Shown here: piece after piece, positions 10,441 through 21,000 of the stretch | How the letters are laid out: every line of letters begins with the position of its first letter | Position numbering within the stretch: position 1 is the first letter of the stretch | Assembly: GCF_051106095.1 (NCBI RefSeq) | Contig: NC_135789.1 | Span: 18,957,501-19,021,500, forward strand | From: Pogona vitticeps | Lineage: Eukaryota; Chordata; Lepidosauria; Squamata; Agamidae | DNA length: 64,000 nt | Reading direction: 5' to 3' | Position numbers and translations under genes: made by a program | The notes under the pieces: model-generated | The model's database searches: none | Told to the model about the DNA's origin: nothing | Seen by the model: only the letters and a program-made list of their open reading frames with translations

Positions 10441-11351
10441 TTACCGCACCGTTTTGCACCGATGCGCCTCCGGCCAGGCTTTTTACCCTCTGAGCAGAAT
10501 GGGTGAAGGATTCTACCAGGCCGGACTGCCGGGAGTGAAAAATCCTGAGCTGCAGTTCAAAACTGACAGGGTGTGGGCCGGGGGGGGGGGCAGCACTCTG
10601 CGTATGCCCCGGAGCATCATCTTGGAGCGAGCTCTTGGTTGGGAAGGCAGAGCGCTTCGAAAGCCAGGAGAAGGACTGAATGGGGAGGAGAGAGACAAGA
10701 GGGGCTGCCTGTCAGGGTCGGTGTTCTGAGAATAAAAAATAGGAAAAAAATGCATCCCCGAAGGCGAAGCGCTTGGAGGAGAGGAAGCGAGAATCTCATG
10801 GCTCTCCATCACGCTGTGATGCAAGCGTTTCATCTCCATGGTGACACGGGAGGAAGAACCGAGACATTGCGTTTCCCTTCTCTTTACTTTTTCTCGCTCT
10901 TTTCTCTTTTTTTTCTTTTGCACACAATGCAGCCAAGCAATCTTTTGCATCCCACCCACCCCCAGGGTTCAAGAAAATCCCCACGTTTGGTTTGCATCAG
11001 ACAGAGAAAAGGGCGTGTATAATCAGAGATCTTAGTCCTGTTTAGGAAGCTGACAAAAGCCGTTTTTTTTCCCCAGACGGCTCGTGGCCAGGAGCTTCAA
11101 TGAGGGTAGACTGCTCCTGGGCAAGGAGGTTCTATTCGGCCCTCACGCCTCTCTCACTGCTCCTCTACCAGCACCATCCAAAAACAACTGCAGATTAAAC
11201 AGGATTCAATGTTTCCTGTTTGGTTTCCTGAACCCCAACCCCACCCACCCCTTCCCAAATTGAACAACTACAACTCAAAAAACAGATTCTGCAGAGACCA
11301 GAAAACGCACACCAAAGTAAAAATAAATTGGAAAATGAAGAGTCGGGGGTT

Positions 11352-11485
11352 GTGGTGTCCAACCTTGGGCCTCCAGATGTTTTTGGACTTCAACTCCCAG
11401 AAATCCTGGCCAGCAGAGGTGGTGGTGAAGGCTTCTGGGAGCTGTAGTCTAAGAACATCTGGAGGGCCAAGGTTGGACACCACTG
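11352..11485. mobile_element. Palindromic hAT-like MITE, copy 2
   Basis: Nearly identical in its core (CCTTGGGCCTCCAG, ACTTCAACTCCCAGAAATCC, AGAGGTGGTGGTGAAGG) to the copy at 4,698-4,833. Its ends are GTGGTGTCCAACC and GGTTGGACACCAC, inverted. No transposase. Confidence 0.75.
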
Positions 11486-11499
11486 GATCGGGGCTGGCA

Positions 11500-11625
11500 C
11501 TTTGGAAATCAGGGTTCTAGTCCCTAAGGAAAGACGAAACCCACTGGGAGTCTTTAGATTGCTCTTTCTTGTTTTAGCCTACCTGGCAAGGCTGCTGTGC
11601 AGATAAAATAGGAGAGAAAAGAAGC
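11500..11625 (+). mobile_element. MIR-like SINE remnant
   Basis: GGAAATCAGGGTTCTAGTCC, CCTACCTGGCAAGGCTGCTG and GATAAAATAGGAG follow the MIR-type order. Divergent. Confidence 0.4.
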
Positions 11626-11734
11626 AAGCAAGTGGGAGGGGGGAGCTCTTGGTGGCTTGGAGAGATCAGAAGACACTTCTTAAATGGCCTGGAAAACCCT
11701 CTTCTATACAGCATGGATAAAAACTGTATTCATG

Positions 11735-11815
11735 ATTTATTGATTTAAAAATATGATTATCCCGCCTTTTTTCCCTCATAAAAGGACCCAAGGCGAATTG
11801 CATCAATAAAACCTA
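11735..11815 (+). repeat. CCCGCCTTT...AAAGGACCCAAGGCG dispersed repeat
   Basis: A TTTAAAAATATGATTATCCC start, then a CCCGCCTTTTTTCC core, then AAAGGACCCAAGGCG. The same core recurs at about 44,590-44,670. Family not recognised. Confidence 0.45.
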
Positions 11816-11872
11816 AGAAAAGGGTGTCTGGTTTTCAGGTTAGGGAGCCCAGAACAGCTGTAGCTTCTTAGC

Positions 11873-11873
<1 letters not shown>

Positions 11874-11908
<35 letters not shown>

Positions 11909-11910
11909 CA
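11874..11910 (+). repeat. (TTA)n microsatellite
   Basis: About 11 ATT/TTA units. Confidence 0.9.
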
Positions 11911-12009
11911 TTCAAAAACACCAGGTTCAGTTCATCAAAATGACAAAAACATGGACTGGGTATTCTATAAAAGATGCAAGTTTAAACTAAAAACATCATC
12001 ATCATCATT

Positions 12010-12123
12010 ACTGGGAGTTTGATTCCGCCCTCAGGGCCTCCTTGACCGGACTGGGGGTGGGGGGTGGACTCCGTGATCCATAAGGCTCTGCCATTCTGAG
12101 ATGATGATGATGATGATGATGAG
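12010..12123 (+). mobile_element. tRNA-derived squamate SINE with (GAT)n tail
   Basis: GGGAGTTTGATTCCGCCC (B-box-like), CCTCCTTGACCGGACTGGGG and GACTCCGTGATCCATAAGG, then a GAT tandem tail at about 12,101-12,122. It shares its body with 10,300-10,440. A (CAT)n run just before it (11,994-12,008) is separate. Confidence 0.6.
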
Positions 12124-12984
12124 TCTCTGCCATCATAAAGAAGCAGTCACGAGGCTTCCTCCCTCTTTCAAGAAGGGCTATTTTGGATTCAGCAGCTGCG
12201 AGATGTCAGGCGAGGATTTCTAGAAGAGAGTCAAAGCCAGGGAAAGGGGGGGGGAGGCGATTCAAAGGCAGGATCCGGCCCAGAAGGAAGAGGCCATGCC
12301 TGGCCAGGAAGATTTCCCCACTGGATTTCCCTGCCAACCTGGATCTGACCCGCCGCCAGGTTTTGTCGGCCGCCTCCTTAAGCCCCATCTACTCTGGAGT
12401 CAATCCAGTTCAAATCCCATGGGGCTGACTCCCAGGTAAGTATAAATGGAGGGGAAAGGTGGGGGGGAGGAGAGGAAGAATTTCACAGCTGGTTTTGCAC
12501 CATCATTTCAGGAGGATGGAGAAGACCACATCTGGAGGGCGAGCCAGGGTATTTCCAGATTAAACACACCAATTTTTAAAGAGAGAGAGAGCATATAAAA
12601 CCCAGCAATGCTACCATCAAATCCAGTTCTCTGCACTGGGACATATTATCTTTCCTTCTTTAAGCATGGTGAATTAAATCTATTTAATAGAGGGAATGGG
12701 GAAATAGAATTTTTTAAAAAACTGTGTCACTGTCCTTATAACAGGATAAACTAGGCAGACATTGCATGGGCTGAAATGTGATGTGATGTGTGTGTGTGCG
12801 TGTGTGTGTATTTTTGGGTGGTGGTGTTTTTATTTTTTAAAGGAAAATAATATCAGTTTGATAAAGGTTCAGTTCTCTTCTCACCCTTTCCTTGGGGAAA
12901 TCAAGTCAAGTGGGTCAGGAAAGGTTTTATATTTTGCACACACACCCCAAAAAAAGAAAACCGTGTAAATAGACACACACAAGG

Positions 12985-13041
12985 ATATATATATATATAT
13001 ATATTTGCAGGGGGAGACAGACATACATATACATATATATA
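12985..13041 (+). repeat. (AT)n / (ATAC)n low-complexity tract
   Basis: GGATATATATATAT runs followed by ACATACATATACATATATAT. The surrounding 12.4-13.8 kb shows no gene, only A/T-rich intron-like sequence with scattered homopolymers. Confidence 0.8.
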
Positions 13042-13845
13042 TTCCCCCCCCCCTGCAAGCTCTGGCCACTCAACACCACTATCCCTCCCAGTTCATCTTC
13101 CTTCTCTATTTATGCTCAAGATACAGAAAAGGGTCTCACCTATTCCTTTTCAAGAAAATAAAAAGGGAGAAAAATATCATGGCAGAATACAGTACATGTT
13201 TAAAATGTCAAATGAGCAGTCGTTTTTTTCTTCAAAACATCCGATCAATAGGGGAGGGAGAGGATTAATGAGGCGGGGAAGGGCTATTCCTAATTTTCAG
13301 TGTGGGGTCCCCCCCATACGTTTATGGAAGTAAAAAAATAAAAAAGGGGGGGGAGGGGAAGAAAAAAAATAAAGTGGTTATTCTGACCACTATACTTATT
13401 TTCTCCAGTATAAAGAAAAAGTGGAAAATGGCAATTATTTTTTAAGAAATCAAAATAAAGGGACTGACTCATGTTTTTTTTTTAAAGGAAGGAAAAATAA
13501 GAGCCCAGCCTTCAGAGAAAAGGGATGTGTTCCGATCTGCTCTGTGATGGACGAAGACCGGTTTAATATCTTCAAAATTGGAGAGAGAGTTGATTCTCTT
13601 GCTCTCTGATTATTTTTAAATCTGATTTAAGTCTTTTAAAAAAAGAGAGAGATGAAACGTTCAATGGGTCTCCTGCCCAAGCGGGGGTGGTGGGGAGGAG
13701 GCGATGCTCGAAAAGACCCTGGTAGGGAAAAACGAGCCGGAAAAGGAGGAGGGGAGGGAGGATCGTAGGTCTTCAAGACAAAAAAAATGATGGTTACAAC
13801 TAGGAGCATAAAATGGGAAGAAGGAAAAAAAAGGGGGGGACTTAC

Positions 13846-14180
13846 CTAGTCAGTGATCATCTTCCTCCCTGGTGCAAAAATAAAGCAAGCGAAGAAAACC
13901 TCCAAGAGACGGCTAAATCATCATCATCATTTGGAAGGGAGTCCCCGCACCCGTCCCTCTGAACCAATTTAATTGTGATTTAAAAGGGGGGCAAAACCAG
14001 GATTTATGAATGAAAAGGGTCCCACCCACTTCGGAACGCGGAGGCACCACGTGACCTCCACACACCCCGAGCGGAGGGGAGGGCGTGGGCGTGTGTCATT
14101 CAAGGGCCGGCGGTGGCTTCCGATTGGACCAGGCCTGGCGCTTATTTGAATAAAAGGAGGGCGGGGCGACAGAGGAGGAG
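13846..14180 (-). promoter_or_regulatory. Candidate CBARP promoter and non-coding first exon
   Basis: On the minus strand there is a consensus 5' splice site, ACTAG then GTAAGT, with the junction at 13846/13845. To its right the sequence is CpG-rich and holds an E-box CACGTG (about 14,048), a CCAAT box in minus orientation (about 14,120) and a GC box (about 14,160). This is the only compact promoter-like block upstream of the CBARP coding exon, and the donor would splice onto the acceptor at 7782. The link to CBARP is inference; no TSS evidence is available. Confidence 0.35.
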
Positions 14181-14544
14181 GCGGGGAAAAGGTTACATAA
14201 AATGAAAGGCAGGCAAAGCCGCCCAGGGGGAGCGAGAAACGTTCCTTTTTTCAGCCGGCGGATGTGGGAAAGTAACTTTTCCGGACCACAGCGGCCAGCA
14301 TCCCGGCAGGGAGGGTTGTGAATACACGCGGATTTCTCTCTAACTGGGGACCCCTTGAATCCATGGGGTTTACATAATTACCCACTGCCTTGAGTTGCAA
14401 AGGCATGGAGATCCGCCGATAAATCGGGAAACGTTGCTTTTCAGAAGGGAAAGGGTCGTCCAAAAAGTCCATCAAGGTTTTTGAGAAATCTACCTGGACA
14501 CCCACAGAATATGGGCAGAGGCTTGCAGGAGGAGAAGAGGAGCT

Positions 14545-14650
14545 GATGTGAGACCGACTGACTCAATAAAGGAAGCCGCGGCGCCCGGAGTTTCCAAAAC
14601 CTGGGAGTCCGGAGGGCTCTAGGGTCGCCCTAAATTGTAAGTAAGGCGAT
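14545..14650 (+). mobile_element. L2-like LINE/SINE 3' end remnant
   Basis: CTCAATAAAGGAAGCC, GAGTTTCCAAAACCTGG and AGGGTCGCCCTAA resemble the L2-type 3' tail common in reptiles. A related copy is at 15,765-15,930. Confidence 0.45.
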
Positions 14651-14681
14651 GGTGCACAGCATAGGCAGAGAAAGTTAGAGG

Positions 14682-14708
14682 GAGAGAGAGAGAGAGAGAG
14701 GGAGAGAG
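14682..14708 (+). repeat. (GA)n microsatellite
   Basis: About 10-13 GA units with one GGGA interruption. Confidence 0.85.
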
Positions 14709-15764
14709 AATGTATACATGTGAACAAGAGCTAGGAAGTAACACAGTTACAAGTAACTAGTTTGGGGATCAGGCCTGATGAAACTAGTAGTTGCAGCCAC
14801 TTTTAGGTGTGAGAAGGAATGGCTTCCAAATACTGTAGGTTCCAAGACTCTCCATCGCTTTTGCAGATGCTGAAAAATGCAGAAATATTAGAACGCTGTA
14901 TCTTGTGTGGCCTTTTGTTCTGGTAAATGCACCCTGGAGAGAACATATTTCTGATTTTTTAAATCTTTTTAATTTAGTGTTTTCAGCCAGTGGGGTTAAG
15001 TGAATCTGCAGATAAGTGAATCAGCGGATACTAAAAGAGGTGTCTCCTTCTGGGTGTCGCTCCTCGAAGGAAGAACCTCAAAAGCACGGGGAAGGGGTAA
15101 GAGACAAACCCTCCAGGCCACTTTTGTGGTGTCAGGACTCAGCTCCCACCAGCACTCGGCACACACTCAGAGGAACCCCTTTCCTGCATTTGGACCCATC
15201 TCCCGAACGATGCCGGCTTGACTTGCTTTAAAGGAAACATTTTCTATTAGGACGGAAAAACTGCCGACAGAGGCATTCAAAGAAGAGGTTACCTCCGCTG
15301 TTTGAAAGAGCTCAGGTGGATGGCTCCGTTCCTGGGCTGACCCAGTGAAGAACGTCATTGGAAGCTCCTTTGTTTTGTTTTGTTGTTGTTTTTTCCTCTC
15401 AGGCCTGAGGACAACACCCAAAGCCGGGCAGCAGCCTTGACGTCAAAGCAGAGGGACTGGCCTCTGGTCTTGGGAAGCAGTGCCCCCCTGAAAGGAACGA
15501 AGCTCCATCTGAGGTCCCCCTCGGGTTCGCTGGAAGCAATCACCGGTGAAGCGCTTGCCTTTGGAAGCTTAAGGCCAGGTCCTCTCTTGTGCCCGATCCG
15601 GGCTGCACTGCAGAAGTACAGAGACTCACAGAGGAGACTAGCGATAAGTTCCCCAGATTGTCCACCCCTTTCTCATTAACTTCAGGCCTCACAAGGAAAT
15701 GGGAGGCTGTCGTAATTTGGGTCGATCATGAGGAGACCAAACCTGCCATAATGCTTAGAAGGCA

Positions 15765-15930
15765 GTAGGAAAAGACGAAGGCCACCCGTGAGATGGATTC
15801 GCTCAATAAAGGAAGCCACAGGTCTTGAGTTTGGAGGCCACTGGACTTTTTTGTGAGGCCCTTCATTCGTAAGGGCAACGTAAGCTGGAAGCCGACGTGA
15901 TGGCGTAATACGTACAGGGGAAATATGCCA
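15765..15930 (+). mobile_element. L2-like LINE/SINE 3' end remnant
   Basis: GCTCAATAAAGGAAGCCACA, TTGAGTTTGGAGGCC, CCTTCATTCGTAAGGG and AAGCTGGAAGCCGACGTGA follow the order of the L2-type reptile tail (consensus-like ...GGGTCGCCATGAGTC...). Confidence 0.5.
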
Positions 15931-16285
15931 AAGGAAATGGCCGCCAGGGTTTTAATCTTGCATCGGAACGAGATCCACCTCAAGCCACCATTTTGGGATA
16001 AAAGCAGGGTGTGCAGCAGGCCCCTAAAATGAATAATAAAAAAGAAAGGTTACTTACCTGTAACTCTGGTTCTTCAAGTGGTCCTCTGTGAATGCACACT
16101 AATGGGTTAAGCCTGTGTGTGCGCAGAGGCCTCGGAATATTCTAGAGCTTAAAGTAACACTTTTTGGCTCCTCCCCCCAGAACCTCATGGTCCGCCTGCC
16201 CTAACAGTTACCTCAGTTCCCCAAATTCCGCTGCTGCTCTGAAGGCGAGACAGCCGTGACAGAAAGTGGGGAGGACGGGCGGGAC

Positions 16286-16378
16286 GTGTGAATTCACAGA
16301 GGACCACTCGAAGAACCAGAGTTACAGGTAAGTAACCTTTCTTTCTTCGTGGCCTCTGTGAATGTAGACTAATGGGTG
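16286..16378. repeat. Internal complementary region of the outer DIRS element
   Basis: The first half (to about 16,337, ending GGTAAGTAACC) is the inverted copy of the element's left terminus at 16,048. The second half (TTTCTTTCTTCGTGGCCTCT onward) is the inverted copy of its right terminus at about 30,790-30,827. A joint of both termini near the coding 3' end is the hallmark of DIRS elements. Confidence 0.85.
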
Positions 16379-18071
16379 ATTAGCAAGCTACCTCAAAAAA
16401 GGAGGAGGGACGTCACGGCAAAACAGCAGACAGGACCACGTGTCCAAAAATGACATCCTCCTTGGCCCGCAGATTCAGGCAATAGTGAAAGATGAAGGCT
16501 GACGGAGCGGGCCAAATGGCAGCTGTGCAGGTGTCTAGCAGCGGGACACCCGTGAGGAAAAGCTGTAGAAGTAACCAAAGTTCCGGTAGAGTGAGCGTTC
16601 ACCAGGCGTGGTAGTGGATTTTTTTTTCCAGTTCACACGCTACAGGTGATTAGACTTGAGAAAAAAGCAGTCCTGTAAACATAGAACAATAATGCTCTGC
16701 AAACATCTAGCAGGTGAAGTGATCTCTCTACATCTGTAGGCAGTTAGGAAAGAAAGTGGGCAGACCGATAGGCGGCCGAACATGAAACTCAGTAGAAACT
16801 TTGGGTATGAAGGAGACATCTGGGTGCAGTATAACTTTGTCCAGGTAAAAAAAAGTAGGAAGGGAGGAGCCACCTGAAGTGCTACTGGAAGTAACTGCAA
16901 CTAAGAAATAACCTTGAAAGTCAACAAATGTTCAGCAGTTGTGGTCAGTGGCTCAAACGGTGAACGTGAAAGGCACTTAGGACAGTGTGAAGAGTCCACT
17001 GTGGTATAGACTGGCCCCTTGGAGGGAAAACCTCTTCATTTAGGGTAGCGAAAACAAGGCAGAGAGGCAGGGAGATTATGAGTAGTAGTAATTTTGGTAA
17101 ATGCCAGCCAATTGCAGAAATAGAGTTGATTGGTAGAGGGCTTCCTGGAGTGTGATAATGTGGAGTTTATTGAGGAGGAATTCTCCACCCCGTGAGGTGA
17201 AGAGCTTGTAGGTCTGGACAGTACGTTTTCCCTTGATTCTGGGTCAGAAGATGAGGAATAGACATGGAGCCTGATGACACTGTCAGCAGCGTTGTGAACC
17301 ACAGACGTCTGGGTCAGTATGGGGCTATGAGGATCAAGGTGGCATTATCATGTCATGTCTTCACTATTATGCGCAGTAGGAGAGGTATTGGAGGGAACAT
17401 GTAGATGAAGCACCATGAGGGCGTCTTCTAGAGAGTTTACCCCTAGTCCAGGCCATGAAAGATAGATGGCACACTAGCTGTTCACCTCAGTTACAAGGGC
17501 ATCTATGGCAGGAAAAAAAACATCTCTTGCAGATTCTGATGAATGTGCAATGGTCCAGAGACCACTCGTGTATTTGGTATGTTCGCCTGCTCAGATGGTC
17601 CGTCCATGTGTAGTCCTGGGCAGAGATGTGCACAGCAGATGGAAAGATGTGGAATTCTAGACACCACTCCCAAAATTGAACAGTCAGGTACAGTAGAGGA
17701 AGAGAATGCATGCCTCCCTGTTTGCTGACGTAGTACATTGCTGTCGCATTATCCGTAGTAACATGGACAGCCATGCCTAGCATGAGAGGGAGGAGCACCC
17801 GAAATGCTTTGAAGATGGCCAGCAATTCCAGATTGTTAAAAAGAAGAAAGCTTTACTTCACTGACCAGGTGTCGTAGATATGAAGACTGGTACAGTGGGC
17901 TCCCCATCCGACCAGACTGGAGTCTGTCGTGATTCTCGAGGTAGGTAGGAGCGGAGCAAACAGTCGTCCCAGGGACAAGTCTTCTGGGTTGATTACCAGC
18001 GGGGTTGGTGCGCAAGCTCACGAGTAATCTGGAGGCGTATGTAGGGCGTATCTGTCATGGGGTTAAAGTTG

Positions 18072-21000
18072 GGTTACTTACCTGTAACTTTGGTTCTTCT
18101 AGTGGTACTCTGTGAATTCACACAATTGGGTTAATCCTGTGCCTGTGCAGGACGTCCGGAAGATTCTAGAGCTTTAGAAAAAGAGTCAATTAGCTCCCCC
18201 CCGCGGGTATATAGGCCCCGCCTCCTCCATCTTCCTTTCAGTTCCCCAAGTCCGCCATTACCGTATAAAATTAGATAAGCATGGTATCATAGAATGGTAC
18301 TGTGACAGAGGGGGAGGATGGGAGGGATGTGTGAATTCAAAGAGTACCACTAGAAGAACCAAAGTTACAGGTAAGTAACCTAACTTTCTTAGTAGTGGTC
18401 TCTGTGAATGCACACAATTGGGTGAATAGCAAGCTGTACTCACCGGAAAGAGGGCCGTCACGGTATCAAGGATGACAGTATTGCCCGTCCAAACGCCGCA
18501 TCATTTTTGGCTCTGACATCCAGGCGGTAGTGTCTGGCAAACGTCAGGTGGCCCAGGTAGCTGCCTTGCATATATTTTGCAGTTGGACACCTTTGAATAG
18601 GGCTGTCAAGGTGGAATGGGCCTTCAGTCCATCCGGAACAGGCTTATGAGCCAGCTGGTAAGCCAGCTGTATGAGTTGAACAATCCATCTAGATAGTGAT
18701 TGAGAGGAAGCAGGAGCACCTTTACGTGATCCGTGGTAACACAGGAGAAGACGCAGAGAGCGTCTAATGTGCTTGGTACGATGCAGGTAAAAGGCAAGGG
18801 TCCTTCTGACATAGATAGAGTGGAGTTTACCCTCTAACAGCGTAGTCGGAGAAGGGAATAATGTTGGAAGCACAATGGACTGATTAATGTGAAAGTCCGA
18901 TACCACCTTTGATAGGAAGGAGATGTCCATGTACAAGGTGACCTTATCGGGAGGCATCTGGAGATAAGGAGGGTCTGACCGTAAAGCGGCGAGTTCACTC
19001 GCTCTTCTGGCCGAAGTGATAACCACCAGGAATGTGGTTTTTAGAGAGAGCAACTTCTCTGAGCAGGTAGCCATCGGCTCAAATGATGGCTTGGTGAGGG
19101 CTTCCAGTACCAGTGGAAGGGACCATTGTGGTACGATGTTTTGAGAAGGAGGTCGTATGTTTTGGAGGCCTTTTAAAAATCTTTTAAGTGTAGGGTCGGA
19201 AAAGAGTCTGGCAGAAACGGATGGAGGAGGTTGGTGAGCGACGACTGTCGAAATGTAGACTTTGAGAGTGGAGTGAGCAAGTCCCATATTGAAGAGATGC
19301 AGCAGGAAGGTAAGTACTGTGGGTAGGGATACTGGTACTGTGGTCATGCCTTTGGTTTGGGCAAACTTGGTATAGGCTTTCCATTTACCCTTGTGTAGAT
19401 GAGAGGTGGATGGCTTTCGCGCTTGATCTAGTACCTCACGGAATTGGGGGTTATCCTCCATGCCGTCAGGTGAAGGGACCGGACATCGGGATGGAGAAGG
19501 GCCCCGTTGTTCTGCGAGAGGAGGGACGGTATCTGAGGTAGGTGGTATACTTCCTCCGTTATTTCTGATAGGTGAGCAAACCAGGGCTGCCTCAGCCACC
19601 ATGGGGCAATGAGGATTGCATTTCTTCGGTACTGGATAATCCTGGTTACTGTCCTGAAAAGCAGTGGTATTGGGGGAAACAGGTAAGTTAGTTCTCGCGA
19701 CCACGGTATGAGGAAAGCATCTCCGAGGGAGGAAGCGTCCATGCCCGCCCTGGAGCAGTACCAGTCGCACTTGCCATTGAGATGGGATGCGAAGAGGTCT
19801 AGTGTGGGCTGCCCCCAATGGTGGCAAAGTTCGAGAAAAATCCGCCTGGTCTAGAGCCCATTCGTGCATTCTGGTGAGCAGCCTGCTCAAATGGTCCGCC
19901 AGGGAGCTGTCCCTGGAAGCAATATGGATCGCTTGTGGGAAAATGTCGTGTGAACGGCACCATTTCCAAAATCGAATGGTCAATCGAAGGAGAGGTTTGG
20001 ATCGGGTTCCACCTTGTCTGTGGTATTGTCTGTTACCAATTGCACTGCACACCCTTGTATGCGCAGCAGGAAGGATTGGAAGGCCTTCATGACAGTTAAC
20101 AGCTCTAACTGATTTATGTGCATGAACCTTTGGGTTGAAGTCCAGAGGCCGTGAACTCGTAGGTCTTGGCAATGTGCACCCCATCCTCAGGGGCTGGCGT
20201 CCATGACAACTTGTATGGACAGGTATGGAGGGTGGAATGGCCTTCCCAGTGACAAGTTGCTGGGTCTTGTCCACCAAACGAGATGTCAAGCTAAGTGAGG
20301 AGGGATTTTTAGCTTTTTTGAGGATGTGTCAGTCACGGGATCGAACTGAATGAGGAACCAAGATTGCAGGGGTCTGAGTTCCAATCTTGCATATGGTACC
20401 ACTGAGGTGGTGGATGCCATCAGGCCTAGGATGTGCTGTATTTCATGCGCTGTAACTGTTGTGAGCGGTGTGGGTTTGCAGACTGCCACCTGGATCTTGC
20501 GAATACGCTGTAGTGGCAGAAAGGCCTTTGTGTGAACAGAGTCCAGAGTTGCTCCTATGTAGGAGACTACCTGGGAGGTTATCAGGTTCGACTTTTTTGC
20601 GTTGATTTTCAACCCTAGTTTCTCCAGGGTGGAGAGGGTGAAGTCCGTGGCAGAAAGGGCTTTGTGGTAAGATTGTGCCACCAGAAGCCAATCGTCGATG
20701 TAAGGGAAAATTTTTATCCCCTTGGTTCGGAGGTATGCTATGACTGGTGCCATGCATTTCGTGAATGTCCTGGGGGCCGTGGAGAGCCCGAACGGTAGGC
20801 CATGAATTGGAAGGTGTCATGGTGGAACCGGAATCGGAAAAATTTTTGATGAGATGGGTGGATGGAAATATGGAAATAAGTGTCTTGTAAGTGGATGGTG
20901 ATGAACCAGTTCACCTGAGACAAAAGAGGGAGAATGGAATCAAGAATAAGCATACAAAACTTCTTGTAAAATATGTACCAGTTAAGGCCTCTGAGATCCA

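Noticed and set aside
14251-14505. 84-codon minus-strand open frame near the candidate CBARP promoter
   Set aside because: No similarity to CBARP or any family; no splice support.
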